From assembly GCA_963825175.1 (NCBI GenBank), contig CAWGSA010000004.1, forward strand, positions 1 through 64,000: a stretch of DNA of 64,000 nt, in the 5' to 3' direction. Both the position numbers and the translations under genes were made by a program. The stretch is from DATFTF01 sp963825175 (lineage in GTDB: Bacteria; Acidobacteriota; Thermoanaerobaculia; UBA5066; Gp7-AA6). Numbering within the stretch: position 1 is the stretch's first letter; every line of letters begins with the position of its first letter. The notes below the pieces were generated by a model. It saw nothing but the letters and a program-made list of their open reading frames with translations. It was not told where the DNA came from and did no database searches. Positions 26,998 through 35,311 of the stretch are shown piece by piece.

Positions 26998-27027
26998 TGT
27001 ATACCCTGTCCTCGGCGCCGACGTCAA
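26998..27027 (-). promoter_or_regulatory. promoter of the attenuated operon
   Basis: On the minus strand TTGACG (27027-27022), an 18-nt spacer, then TATACA (27003-26998). The first leader ATG begins 4 nt further on. Confidence 0.7.
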
Positions 27028-27105
27028 GACCGCCGAGCGTTTCGCCCTCGGCAGGGAGAGCCCGAGATGAAGAATGGATGAGGGCGATGGGCGGACGGAC
27101 CGGAT

Positions 27106-27565
27106 TCATTTCGGCGGTGCGGGCGCAGGCAGCGGCGACGAGGCGTGATCGGCGATGTCGTACCACTTGCCGCCGATCTTCCGCGCCACCTCCAGGAACC
27201 GTCCTTCGAGCGAGATCGGATCGCCTTCCGCCTTCGGAGCCAGCTGGATTTTCCAGAGCCCCCAGCCGAGCGAGGTGTCGCCGTGCGTCTCGTACCGGGC
27301 CGGCGTGAGCCGGGCTTCGATCACCTTCATTCCCGCGAACATCTCCGCGTATCTCTCCGATGGCGTCGCGCCCTTTCTGCTCCATCGCGCCTGGCGGATA
27401 GAAGACCGCGTCCGGCGCGTAGAGCGCGGCCAGGGCCGCGGCGTCGTTGGCCAACATGGCCCTGGTCCACGCGGCGTCGAGCTCGGCCGCGCCCGGTTCG
27501 GCGGCGGACGCCCCGGCGGCCAGCGCGAGAAGGACGGCAGGGAAGGCGAGATGTCGGAATTTCAT
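27106..27565 (-). pseudogene. secreted SnoaL/DUF4440-like protein with one frameshift
   Basis: An NTF2-fold protein with a signal peptide (MKFRHLAFPAVLLALAAG). The first part reads DAAWTRAMLANDAAALAALY and PPGAMEQKGRDAIGE; after an indel near 27,350 another frame continues YAEMFAGMKV, GDTSLGWGLW and KIGGKWYDIADHASS. Joined, they give a typical SnoaL-like domain of about 150 residues. One base too many or two too few around the GAGAGATAC run explains the break, which may be a sequencing error. SD-like GGAGAG lies upstream of the ATG at 27565. Confidence 0.75.
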
Positions 27566-27625
27566 TTTGAATTCTCTCCTCGGTCGGTTTTGTGCGGATT
27601 CTCGCAGTCGCGGCCGGCCGCGCCG

Positions 27626-27631
27626 CATAAT
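27626..27631 (+). promoter_or_regulatory. -10-like box, leaderless start of dgcN
   Basis: CATAAT lies 7 nt before the ATG at 27639, making that ATG rather than the one at 27630 (which overlaps the box) the likely start. Confidence 0.5.
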
Positions 27632-27638
27632 GCGCGGC

Positions 27639-28709
27639 ATGGACGGCGTGGCTCTGATTCTGTGCAACGGCCTCTATGCGACCTCCAACGGAAAGACCGC
27701 GCACGGCCTGGTGCGCGGGACGAAGCGGTATGGGATCGCGGGCGTCGTCGATGCGCCGACGGCCGGCCGCGACGCCGGAGAGGTTCTGGACGGGATCGCG
27801 CGCGGCATTCCCGTCTTCGCGTCGATCGCGGAGGCTCTGAAGCGATGTCCGGTCCGGCCCGGAGTCGCGATCATCGGCGTGGCCACGCACGGCGGGCGCT
27901 TGAACGACGGCCTGAGGGCCTCGCTGTCCGAGGCCCTCGGGAGCGGGCTCTCCGTCGTCAACGGGCTCCACGAGCACGCCTGCGACGACCCCGCGCTCGC
28001 GGCCCTGGCGCGTGAGAAGGGCCTGAGCATCACGGACGTGCGCAAGGTTCCGCCCAAGAGCGAGCTGCACTTCTGGACCGGCGAGATCACGCGGCTGAAA
28101 ACGCCGCGGGTCGCGGTCCTGGGGACCGACTGCGCGCTCGGCAAGCGCACGACGACGCGGATGCTGGCCGACGCTTGCACGAAAGCCGGCCTGCCCGCGG
28201 AATGGATCTCGACCGGTCAGACCGGCTGGCTTCAGGGCGCGCCGTACGGGATCGTGCTCGACGCGCTCCCCAACGACTTCGTCTGCGGCGAGCTCGAGCA
28301 CGCCATTCTGTGCTGCGCGAAGGATCTCCGTCCCGGGGTGATCTTTCTCGAAGGCCAGTCGTCGCTGCGCAATCCCTCCGGGCCGTGCGGGTCGGAACTG
28401 ATCGTCTCGGCCGGCGCGCGGGGCGTCGTCCTCCAGCACGCTCCTGGCCGCGAGTTCTTCGAGGGCTACGAAGAAGAACGCCTGCGGATCCCACCGCTCG
28501 CGGAGGAGATCGAGCTCGTGCGCCTCCTGGGCGCCCGCACCCTGGCCGTGGCCTTGAACGGCAAGGGGTGGACGGCCGATCGCCTCCGCCGGGAAGGGGC
28601 GCGGCTCGCGGGGGAGCTCGGCCTGCCGGTGGCGCTTCCGCTCGAGGACGGCGTCGACGGCCTCGTGCCGGCGATCCGCGACTTCGTGCGGTCCGAGGCG
28701 GCGCGGTGA
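27639..28709 (+). CDS. dgcN: DUF1611 family, D-glutamate N-acetyltransferase DgcN-like
   Basis: A 356-residue DUF1611 protein. The N-terminal half is Rossmann-like (YGIAGVVDAPTAGRDAGEVL; VAIIGVATHGGRL) and the C-terminal half has a P-loop-like VLGTDCALGKRTTTRML and LEGQSSLRNPSG. In the described DgcN-DgcA pathway this protein N-acetylates D-glutamate, after which DgcA racemises N-acetyl-D-glutamate. The neighbour, overlapping by 4 bp (GTGA), is an enolase-superfamily epimerase of the right type, which supports the assignment. The product would let the cell use D-glutamate from peptidoglycan. Confidence 0.8.
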   Translation: MDGVALILCNGLYATSNGKTAHGLVRGTKRYGIAGVVDAPTAGRDAGEVLDGIARGIPVFASIAEALKRCPVRPGVAIIGVATHGGRLNDGLRASLSEALGSGLSVVNGLHEHACDDPALAALAREKGLSITDVRKVPPKSELHFWTGEITRLKTPRVAVLGTDCALGKRTTTRMLADACTKAGLPAEWISTGQTGWLQGAPYGIVLDALPNDFVCGELEHAILCCAKDLRPGVIFLEGQSSLRNPSGPCGSELIVSAGARGVVLQHAPGREFFEGYEEERLRIPPLAEEIELVRLLGARTLAVALNGKGWTADRLRREGARLAGELGLPVALPLEDGVDGLVPAIRDFVRSEAAR

Positions 28710-29779
28710 AGATCACTTCGGTCGCGGCGCGCGCCGAGGACCTGGGCATCACACGCCCCTACACGATTGCGTTTCGGACGATCACGTCGGTCGAGAACGT
28801 CATCGTCGAGATCCGGACCGAGGACGGCCGCGTTGGCCTCGGGGCGGCGTCGCCGGAGCCGAAGGTGACCGGCGAGACGGCCGAAATCTGCCGGGCGAGC
28901 CTGAAGGAAGCCGAGCTGTCGTGGCTCATCGGCCGCGACGTCCGGGCGCTCCCGGCGCTGTGCCGGGAGCTCTCGCGCCGCATGCCGCACGCTCCCGCGG
29001 CGCGGGCGGCCGTGGACATGGCCCTCCACGATCTCTTCGCCCGATACCTCGATCTGCCGCTCGCGGACGTGCTCGGCCGGATCCACGACGCGCTCCCCAC
29101 GTCGATCACGATCGGGATCAAGGGGGTGGAGGAAACGCTCGCTGAGGCCCACGAGTACCTCGGCCGGGGCTTCACGATCCTGAAGGTCAAGATCGGGGAT
29201 GATCTGGAGGAGGACATCGAGCGCCTGGCGCGCCTGCGCCAGGAGCTCGGCCCGGAGGCGCGCGTGCGTGCCGACGCCAACCAGGGCTACACGCGCGAGG
29301 AGACGATTCGTTTCTTCGAGGAGACCGAAAATCTGGGAATCGACTTCGTCGAGCAGCCCGTCAGCGCCGGCTCCGTCGATGTGCTTCGCGAGTTTCCCGA
29401 ATCGATCAAGGAGCGGATCGCCGCCGACGAGAGCCTCCTGTCCGAAGCGGACGCCCTCGCTCTGGCCGCGCCGCCGCGCGCCTGCGGCATCTTCAACGTC
29501 AAGCTGATGAAGTGCGGAGGCATCTGGCCCGCGCTGCGCATCGCCGCGATCGCCGAGACCGCGGGCATCGACCTGATGTGGGGCTGCATGGACGAGAGCC
29601 GCATCTCGATCGCCGCCGCCCTCCACGCCGCGTTCGCCTCGCCGGCGACGAAGTACCTCGATCTCGACGGCAGCCTCGACCTCGCGCGCGACGTGGCCGA
29701 GGGCGGATTCACCCTCGACCGGGGGGTCCTGAGACTGACGCACCAGCCGGGACTCGGCGTCCGGCCGGCGGCTCGTTGA
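28706..29779 (+). CDS. dgcA: enolase-superfamily epimerase, DgcA/dipeptide-epimerase-like
   Basis: A 357-residue protein of the muconate-lactonising subgroup of the enolase superfamily. Acid-base Lys in FTILKVKIGDD, metal ligands in RADANQGY, DFVEQPVSAG and IAADESLL, and the second Lys in FNVKLMKCGG are all present. Sequence type matches L-Ala-D/L-Glu epimerases and N-acetyl-D-glutamate racemase DgcA. The GTG start at 28706 overlaps the stop of the DUF1611 gene, so the pair is coupled. Because the partner is DUF1611, racemisation of N-acetyl-D-glutamate is the more likely reaction; dipeptide epimerisation remains possible. Confidence 0.85.
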   Translation: MKITSVAARAEDLGITRPYTIAFRTITSVENVIVEIRTEDGRVGLGAASPEPKVTGETAEICRASLKEAELSWLIGRDVRALPALCRELSRRMPHAPAARAAVDMALHDLFARYLDLPLADVLGRIHDALPTSITIGIKGVEETLAEAHEYLGRGFTILKVKIGDDLEEDIERLARLRQELGPEARVRADANQGYTREETIRFFEETENLGIDFVEQPVSAGSVDVLREFPESIKERIAADESLLSEADALALAAPPRACGIFNVKLMKCGGIWPALRIAAIAETAGIDLMWGCMDESRISIAAALHAAFASPATKYLDLDGSLDLARDVAEGGFTLDRGVLRLTHQPGLGVRPAAR

Positions 29780-29809
29780 CCGGGTGCCGCGGGGAGTCCG
29801 GAGCCCGAT

Positions 29810-30856
29810 TCAGTCCCGGTACGAGGCGCGGGCCAGGACCCTGCCCTTGCGGGCGGCCAGCGCGACGTCGACGGAGTGCCGGCCGCGGGGCAGGTCGGGC
29901 TTCTTGAAGACCAGCACGTAGCGGCCAGCGATCGCGCGGCGGACGCGGTCGAAGGCGAGGTTGGGAAAGAGGTTGGTCTTCTCGTAGGTCCCGCCGGTGA
30001 TCTCGGAGATGTTCTCCAGCGTCCCTTCCAACGAGTGGTAGGCGGCGTCGGTGACGTCGAGGCTGAAGATCGCGATGCGCGCCGCGGTCAAGGCGGGAAG
30101 CGCCTCGGCCAGGTCCTTCAAGTCCCGCGGGTTGGGGCCGGACATGCCGCCGATGGTCTGGAGGCCCCAGCCGAAGAAGAACATCGACTTTGCTCCGACG
30201 ATCGGCGTCGCGGCCCTGGAGATGATGGCCAGCGCCTTCTCCGGGGTCACTGCGCGCCGCGCCGCGGCAAAGTCGAAGTGCCGGGCCAGCGACGGTGCGG
30301 CATCGGGATCGGGATCGGGAGGCGGTCGGGTCACGATGGCCCGATCGATCGCCGCGAGGAGTTTGCCGCGGTCTGCGGTGAAATCCTGGTGCAGCTTCAG
30401 GTGCGAATCGAAGGAGAGGACGGCGATCCGGTCGGTGGGGAGCATCTCCTGAATCAGCCGACGGGCCTGGAGGGCCATCCGCATCGCCCCGACCAGTCGG
30501 GTGTCCACGAAGAGATCGGTTTGAAAGAGAAAGATGAGCAGGCGCCCCGGAGCGATCGTCGGGGAGCTGCCGTCCTGATCCGCGGAGAGGCCCGGCGGCG
30601 GAGCGGCTTCCGGCTGGTCCGCGGGGATCCAGTCGACCGACTCCAGAGCAACGGCGCGGCCGTCCACGCGCACGCGGAAGTCGGAAACCTCCAGGTCGGG
30701 AATCGGGTCGCCGTGCGCGTCCGTGACGTAGGCATCGACGATGACGCGCTCGACGCGGGCCTGCTCGCGGTACGAGCCGGGGCGTTGCTGCGCGCCGGCG
30801 GCCTCCGAAAGCGCCAGGGCGGCGATTCCTCCGACGGCCAAGGCCGCTCTGCGCAT
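29810..30856 (-). CDS. VWFA-related Acidobacterial domain protein
   Basis: A 348-residue exported protein (signal MRRAALAVGGIAALALSEAAG). It carries the VWA-related domain described from Acidobacteria: VERVIVDAYVTDAHGDPIPD and LEVSDFRVRVDG at the N-terminus, LLIFLFQTDL with a following RLIQEMLPTDRIAVLSF, and FSLDVTDAAYHSLEGTLENI. The classical DxSxS metal site is not complete (FLFQTDL). Function is unknown; proteins of this type are numerous in Acidobacteriota and are a main taxonomic hint here. The ATG at 30856 has a -10-like TACTCT at 6 nt and TTGATG 17 bp further upstream, so it is likely leaderless. Confidence 0.85.
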   Translation of the reverse strand: MRRAALAVGGIAALALSEAAGAQQRPGSYREQARVERVIVDAYVTDAHGDPIPDLEVSDFRVRVDGRAVALESVDWIPADQPEAAPPPGLSADQDGSSPTIAPGRLLIFLFQTDLFVDTRLVGAMRMALQARRLIQEMLPTDRIAVLSFDSHLKLHQDFTADRGKLLAAIDRAIVTRPPPDPDPDAAPSLARHFDFAAARRAVTPEKALAIISRAATPIVGAKSMFFFGWGLQTIGGMSGPNPRDLKDLAEALPALTAARIAIFSLDVTDAAYHSLEGTLENISEITGGTYEKTNLFPNLAFDRVRRAIAGRYVLVFKKPDLPRGRHSVDVALAARKGRVLARASYRD

Positions 30857-30862
30857 GCGCAA

Positions 30863-30891
30863 AGAGTACGACCGCGACGCTGTCACATCAA
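30863..30891 (-). promoter_or_regulatory. promoter, leaderless start
   Basis: On the minus strand TTGATG (30891-30886), 17-nt spacer, TACTCT (30868-30863), then 6 nt to the ATG at 30856. Confidence 0.6.
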
Positions 30892-31041
30892 GCGTTTGAC
30901 CGCGGCGCGAGGCCTTATCATGACGAGCGAATCGGGCCGGTCGGGCGACCACAGGCTTCGTCGCGCTCGCGCGGCTCCGACGGGGAATCAGGACGAAGCG
31001 CCCGACGCACGTGATGGATCGGGCGATTTTGGTGACGGGTG

Positions 31042-31190
31042 CACCGGGATGGCAATGTCGCGCGACGGACGGCGTCTCGTCTTCGCCAATGCGGATCGAT
31101 GATCCGATGTGGTCGCCGAACGGGCGGTGGGTGCTCTTCGATCGCTTCCGGCCGCAGGGCGGAGACATCTGGATGATGGAGGATTTCGAA
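31042..31190 (+). pseudogene. remnant of a PD40/TolB-type beta-propeller
   Basis: Two short stretches in adjoining frames match PD40 repeats: GMAMSRDGRRLVFANADR (ending in TGA at 31100-31102) and then DPMWSPNGRWVLFDRFR with GGDIWMMEDFE. They are too short and too close to be a gene and look like the last blades of a decayed WD40-like protein. The following dimethylargininase start lies just after it. Confidence 0.6.
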
Positions 31191-31192
31191 GA

Positions 31193-31957
31193 GTGCCGCC
31201 CGTCCGCGCGCTGGTCCGGCCTCCGGGCAGGACGTACCCGGACGCGTTGACCCGCCTCGCGCCGCCGCCGCCCGTGTCTCTCGAGGCCGCCCGCTCGCAG
31301 CATGCGCGGTACGTGGCCGCCCTTCGCGAGATGGGGCTCGACGTGACCGAGCTTCCGGCCGACGGCGGTCATCCCGACGCCGTCTTCGTACAGGATCGGG
31401 TCTGCGTCCTGGACGGCACGGCGATCCTGGGCCCCTCCGCCGTCGCGTCGCGCCGCGGCGAAGAGGAGCCGCTGGTGGAGGTCCTGGAGCGCTCGTGCCC
31501 GGTCGTCCCGCTTCGCCCGCCGGCGTTCCTGGACTGGGGAGACGTCCTCGTGACCGACCGCGCGCTCTTCGTCGGACTTTCGGAACGTTCGAACGCGCCG
31601 GCGGTGGATCAGCTGCGCGCCCTGCTCGCGCCGTCGCGAACCGTGGAAGGCATCGCGGTCCCGACCGACCTCCTTCACCTGCTCTCCGGCTGCGCGCCGC
31701 TCGAAGAGGGGCTCGTCCTGACGATCGATTCCCTGGAACCGATCTGGCGTGAACGAGGCTTCCGGACCGTTCGGGTCTTCCCCGGCGAGGAGCCGTGCGG
31801 CAACGTCCTGGCGATCGGACGCAGCGTCCTCGCGCCGGCCGGCTATCCGCGCACCTGCGCCGAGATCGAGCGCGCCGGCTTCCGGGTTCGCTCAGTCGCC
31901 ATCGGCGAGTTCGAGAAGCGCGACGGCGGCGTGACCTGCCTCTCGGTTCTGTACTGA
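31193..31957 (+). CDS. dimethylarginine dimethylaminohydrolase family protein
   Basis: A 254-residue amidinotransferase-fold enzyme that hydrolyses methylated arginines, or arginine-like compounds, to citrulline plus an amine. Features: VRPPGRTYPDALTR at the N-terminus, HPDAVFVQDRVCVLDG (substrate-binding Asp), GDVLVTDRALFVGLSERSN, HLLSGCAPL with the catalytic His, and the nucleophile Cys in GGVTCLSVLY near the C-terminus. The GTG at 31193 follows GGAGG by about 9 nt. It stands alone on the plus strand, followed by a thioesterase gene. Confidence 0.88.
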   Translation: MPPVRALVRPPGRTYPDALTRLAPPPPVSLEAARSQHARYVAALREMGLDVTELPADGGHPDAVFVQDRVCVLDGTAILGPSAVASRRGEEEPLVEVLERSCPVVPLRPPAFLDWGDVLVTDRALFVGLSERSNAPAVDQLRALLAPSRTVEGIAVPTDLLHLLSGCAPLEEGLVLTIDSLEPIWRERGFRTVRVFPGEEPCGNVLAIGRSVLAPAGYPRTCAEIERAGFRVRSVAIGEFEKRDGGVTCLSVLY

Positions 31958-32004
31958 GCGCCGGCCGCCGCCGCGATCGCGGTGTCCGGCGCCTCGCCGC
32001 GTGC

Positions 32005-32010
32005 TAGCCT
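32005..32010 (+). promoter_or_regulatory. -10-like box (TGnTAGCCT), leaderless start
   Basis: TAGCCT, with an upstream TG as in extended -10 promoters, lies 8 nt before the GTG at 32019. Confidence 0.5.
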
Positions 32011-32018
32011 CTCTCGGC

Positions 32019-32537
32019 GTGACCGAAGAGCCGAAGCCCTTTTCCGACGCCTACGCCACGCTCGAGGCGCTCGCCCCGCTGGCCCGGTCCTGGAACGACT
32101 CCGCGCCGATGCGGCAGCTCGGCGTGCGCCTGGAATTCACGCGTGTCGACCGGGTGCGCGCGGTGATCGATCCGGTTCTCCCGCATCACCGCGGCGGGAT
32201 GGGGACCGACGCCGTCAACGGTGCGGTGCTCGCCGGCCTCTTCGATCTGGCGATCGGAACGGTCGGCTGGCTGACGCGCCCCGATACGCGATCGGCGACG
32301 GTCTCGCTGGCCATGACGTTCTTCCGGCCCACGCGCGGCGATCGGATTTCCGTCGAGGGGAGGCTCCTGCGCGCAGGCTTGAACCTCGTCTTCGCCGCCG
32401 CCGAGATCTTCGACGGGCGCGGAGAGGTCACCGCGCGGTGCGATGGAACGTGCGCCGTGGCGATGGGCCGGTTCGAGGAGAACGAGTTCTACGCGAAGAT
32501 GCGAGGAGGACTCTCGAAGAATCGGGCGATCGGGTGA
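32019..32537 (+). CDS. hotdog-fold thioesterase (DUF4442/PaaI-like)
   Basis: A 172-residue hotdog-fold protein. The pattern SAPMRQLGVRLEFTRVDRVRAVI, HHRGGMGTDAVNGAVLAGLFD (central helix), and ATVSLAMTFFRPTRGDRIS follows acyl-CoA thioesterases of the PaaI/YiiD-like type. Substrate unknown. GTG codons at 32001 and 32019 are possible; 32019 is preferred because the -10-like box lies between them. The last residues (NRAIG and stop) are encoded by the GATCGGGT tandem array. Confidence 0.75.
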   Translation: MTEEPKPFSDAYATLEALAPLARSWNDSAPMRQLGVRLEFTRVDRVRAVIDPVLPHHRGGMGTDAVNGAVLAGLFDLAIGTVGWLTRPDTRSATVSLAMTFFRPTRGDRISVEGRLLRAGLNLVFAAAEIFDGRGEVTARCDGTCAVAMGRFEENEFYAKMRGGLSKNRAIG

Positions 32538-32554
32538 TCGGGTGATCAGGTGAT
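32521..32554. repeat. 8-nt tandem array (GATCGGGT)
   Basis: GATCGGGT-type units repeated about four times across the stop codon of the thioesterase (TGA at 32535-32537), in a convergent gap. Confidence 0.75.
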
Positions 32555-32584
32555 TTGACTCACGGCTTCCTTCCCCTGATAACC

Positions 32585-34819
32585 CTAGCGATTCTTGAGA
32601 GCCTCCGCCGCCTTCCTGGCCTGCGCCGCGCAATTCTCGATCGCCTCGGCCGTTTTGACCGCCTCTGCGTTGACGTCGCCGTACTGTTCCTGCTCGATCG
32701 CCTCCCGGACCGCGGGCAAGGTCTTCACGCCATATCCGGTGTAGAGCCCGGGCGCGTAGAGGTAGTGCTTGAACCAGGGGCGCCCGGGCAGGCCCTCGTC
32801 GCGCGTCAGCGCTCGTTCTGCCGCCAGGAGGATCGCGTTGACGCGCGTGAGAACGGCCGGATCCGTCGCCTTCCCGGCCGCGGCCAGAACGGTTTCGTAT
32901 TCCTGCGCCGCGTTGGTGAGATCGGCGGAGGCATTTTCGAGCGCAGAGAGGTCGAAGAAAGGGACCGCCTTCTTCCGGGGAGGCGCCACGAATGCCTCCT
33001 TGGGATCGGCCACCCCGCCGGGCAGACCCTCGTCGATCTCGGCGTCGAGCTCCTGCGCCGCCTCGCGCCTCTCCTTGGCCAGCTTCTGGATCTCCTCGAC
33101 GTAGCGGGCGACCGTCCGGGCCAGCGAGGCGAAATCGAACGGCAGGACGTCCGCGTCGGCCAGGCGCATCAGCGTCGTTCCCGTGGTCTGCGCCAGAACG
33201 CTCCCGTACGCAAAATCACCGTCGCCGAAGCGGGTGTACCAGGCGAAGTCGTCGTAGATCGAGTGGTAGACGCCGCCGCCCCCGCCCTCGCCGCCGAAGC
33301 CGTAGTCGAGCGATGCGATTCCCAGATGCTGAAGGAACGGGGTGTAGTCGGATCCCGATCCCAGGGCTCCGATGCGCAGGGATTTTCGATTGCGGACGCC
33401 TTCCCGTTTCTCCGGCGTCTTCTCCTCGTCGATGTTCTTCCATCGCGCGCGCTGCCCGATGGGAACCTTCTTCTCCGGGTCGAGGATGTCCGCGGCCACC
33501 TGGTTGACCAGCGTCTCCAGGGTGTGCGACCCCGAGGCCCGGAAGAAGCCACGTCCGTTGGAGTCCGTATTCAGGTAGGCGACCGCTTTTTTCTGCAGCT
33601 CGGCCGCGTGGGTTTCCACCCACTCCGTCGATCCGAACAGCCCCTCCTCCTCGCCGTCCCACGCGCACAGCAGAATCGTGCGCTTGGGCTTCCAGCCCTT
33701 CTTCACGAGCTGCGCCAGAGAGCGCGCTTCTTCCAGCAGGGCGGCCTGACCGGAGATCGGATCGGAAGCGCCGTTGACCCAGGCGTCGTAGTGGTTGCCA
33801 TGGATGACCCATTCGTCGGGCCAGAGCGAGCCGGGAATCCGCGCGATGACGTCGTGCGCGGGCACGATCTTCCAGTCGAAGACGATCTTCAAGTGCACCG
33901 TCGCCGCCCCGGGTCCAACGTGGTAGGTGATGGGGAGCGCGCCCCGCCACTCGCGCGGGGCCACCGGGCCGGACAGCGCGGCAAGCAGGGGTTGCGCGTC
34001 GGCGTAGGAGATCGGCAGAACCGGAATCTTCGTCAGGGTCTTGGCGTCGGAGAGCTTCCAGTGCTCGGGCTTCTTGGTGGCGCCGACGCCCGGGGTCAGC
34101 GGATCGCCGGCGTATACCGGCATGTCGGCGACGCTTCCGCGCTGCACACCGTCGGCCGGCCGGTGCGCGCCCTTGGGGTAGACGTCGCCCTCGAAGTACC
34201 CGTCGTCGCGCGGATCGGAGTAGATCAGGCATCCCACAGCGCCGTGTTCCGCGGCGACCTTGGGCTTGATGCCCCGCCAGGAGCCGCCGTAGCGCGCGAT
34301 GACGACCTTTCCCTTCACGTCGACACCCAGCTTCTCCAGTTCCTCGTAGTCGGCCGGCACGCCGTAGTTGACGTAGACGAGCGGTGCGGTCACGTTCCCG
34401 TCGATCGAGTAGGCGTTGTAGGTGGGAAGCTGGCGATCGGTTTGGGACGAGGTCGGGTCGCCCGGCACCGGCGGCTCCGCCAGCTTCGCTCGCCACCGGG
34501 TCGGGACGGTCATCTCGAGGACGCGCTCTTTCGGCGTCGGAAAAAGAACGTAGAAGGTCTCGATGGACGCGTCGAGTCCCCACTCGCGGAACTTGTCCAG
34601 GATCCAACGCGCGTTCTTCTCGTCCTGGGCCGAGCCCAGGTGGTGCGGCTCCGCGGAGAGCACGCGGTCGTTCTCCCGGATCGTCTTGGGATCCGGCAGA
34701 CGCCGGTACTGTTCCTCCCAGGAACGCTCGCTCTGCGCGTCGGCCTGGAGAAAGCCGCGCAACTCGGAGAGCGGGACGGAGAGCGAGTGCGCGATGAGCG
34801 GTGCGATGAGGAAAAGCAT
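32585..34819 (-). CDS. M28 family peptidase, NAALADase/PSMA type
   Basis: A 744-residue exported zinc peptidase with a short signal peptide (MLFLIAPLIAHSLS). It has a PA domain (GVDVKGKVVIARYGGSWRG) inserted before the M28 domain. All co-catalytic zinc ligands are visible: GNHYDAWVNGASDP (His, Asp), CAWDGEEEGLFG (catalytic Glu and ligand Glu), YLNTDSN (Asp) and GVYHSIYDDF (His). A transferrin-receptor-like dimerisation domain forms the C-terminus. Length fits glutamate carboxypeptidase II homologues, which cleave C-terminal Glu from peptides. TATCCT lies 6 nt before the ATG at 34819, suggesting a leaderless mRNA. Confidence 0.9.
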   Translation of the reverse strand: MLFLIAPLIAHSLSVPLSELRGFLQADAQSERSWEEQYRRLPDPKTIRENDRVLSAEPHHLGSAQDEKNARWILDKFREWGLDASIETFYVLFPTPKERVLEMTVPTRWRAKLAEPPVPGDPTSSQTDRQLPTYNAYSIDGNVTAPLVYVNYGVPADYEELEKLGVDVKGKVVIARYGGSWRGIKPKVAAEHGAVGCLIYSDPRDDGYFEGDVYPKGAHRPADGVQRGSVADMPVYAGDPLTPGVGATKKPEHWKLSDAKTLTKIPVLPISYADAQPLLAALSGPVAPREWRGALPITYHVGPGAATVHLKIVFDWKIVPAHDVIARIPGSLWPDEWVIHGNHYDAWVNGASDPISGQAALLEEARSLAQLVKKGWKPKRTILLCAWDGEEEGLFGSTEWVETHAAELQKKAVAYLNTDSNGRGFFRASGSHTLETLVNQVAADILDPEKKVPIGQRARWKNIDEEKTPEKREGVRNRKSLRIGALGSGSDYTPFLQHLGIASLDYGFGGEGGGGGVYHSIYDDFAWYTRFGDGDFAYGSVLAQTTGTTLMRLADADVLPFDFASLARTVARYVEEIQKLAKERREAAQELDAEIDEGLPGGVADPKEAFVAPPRKKAVPFFDLSALENASADLTNAAQEYETVLAAAGKATDPAVLTRVNAILLAAERALTRDEGLPGRPWFKHYLYAPGLYTGYGVKTLPAVREAIEQEQYGDVNAEAVKTAEAIENCAAQARKAAEALKNR

Positions 34820-34825
34820 CGGCGG

Positions 34826-34831
34826 AGGATA
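34826..34831 (-). promoter_or_regulatory. -10-like box, leaderless start
   Basis: On the minus strand TATCCT (34831-34826) lies 6 nt before the ATG at 34819 of the M28 peptidase. Confidence 0.5.
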
Positions 34832-35008
34832 ATTCAATTGCTCTCCCACTTCTTCTCGAATAGAATGAAGGCGTTGACAGAGGGAGCCGGGCGAAACCCC
34901 CGGGCTCCGGGACGTTTCGGAGGTCGGAATCGTGCTCGACTTCGCTCCGAACGCTGGCCTTCCTCGGCCCTCCGGGCCCGCCGGCCCGTCCCGTGACGGT
35001 GACCCCCG

Positions 35009-35311
35009 ATGAGACTCGTCTGGTCGCGGCCGGGTCCGCCGCACGACCGGCCAAGACAGGTCCTGCTGCTGGCCGTGGTCTGCATTTTTCTCGGCTCGAT
35101 CGTGGGGACGAGCGGCGACGCGCCCCGGCCGTTCCGTGCGGCCGCGGCGAGCCTCCTGGCCACGGGGGGACTCTGCTTCTTCGCCGGGATTGCCGGCCTG
35201 GCCGTCCAAAAGGGGAGGCGAAGCGGGCCGACGCTCTCGCTCGCCACCCCGGCCGAGCCGTCCGATGATTCGCAACGTCCATCCGGGTTGCAACAGGAGG
35301 AGGAACGGTGA
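35009..35311 (+). CDS. small two-helix membrane protein
   Basis: A 100-residue protein with two predicted membrane segments (about residues 18-36, VLLLAVVCIFLGSIVG; and 47-66, SLLATGGLCFFAGIAGLAV) and a hydrophilic tail. No family is recognised. Its stop overlaps the start of the zinc-ribbon gene (GTGA at 35308-35311), and the array GGAGGAGG upstream of that start lies in its coding end, which supports both being real and coupled. Confidence 0.55.
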   Translation: MRLVWSRPGPPHDRPRQVLLLAVVCIFLGSIVGTSGDAPRPFRAAAASLLATGGLCFFAGIAGLAVQKGRRSGPTLSLATPAEPSDDSQRPSGLQQEEER

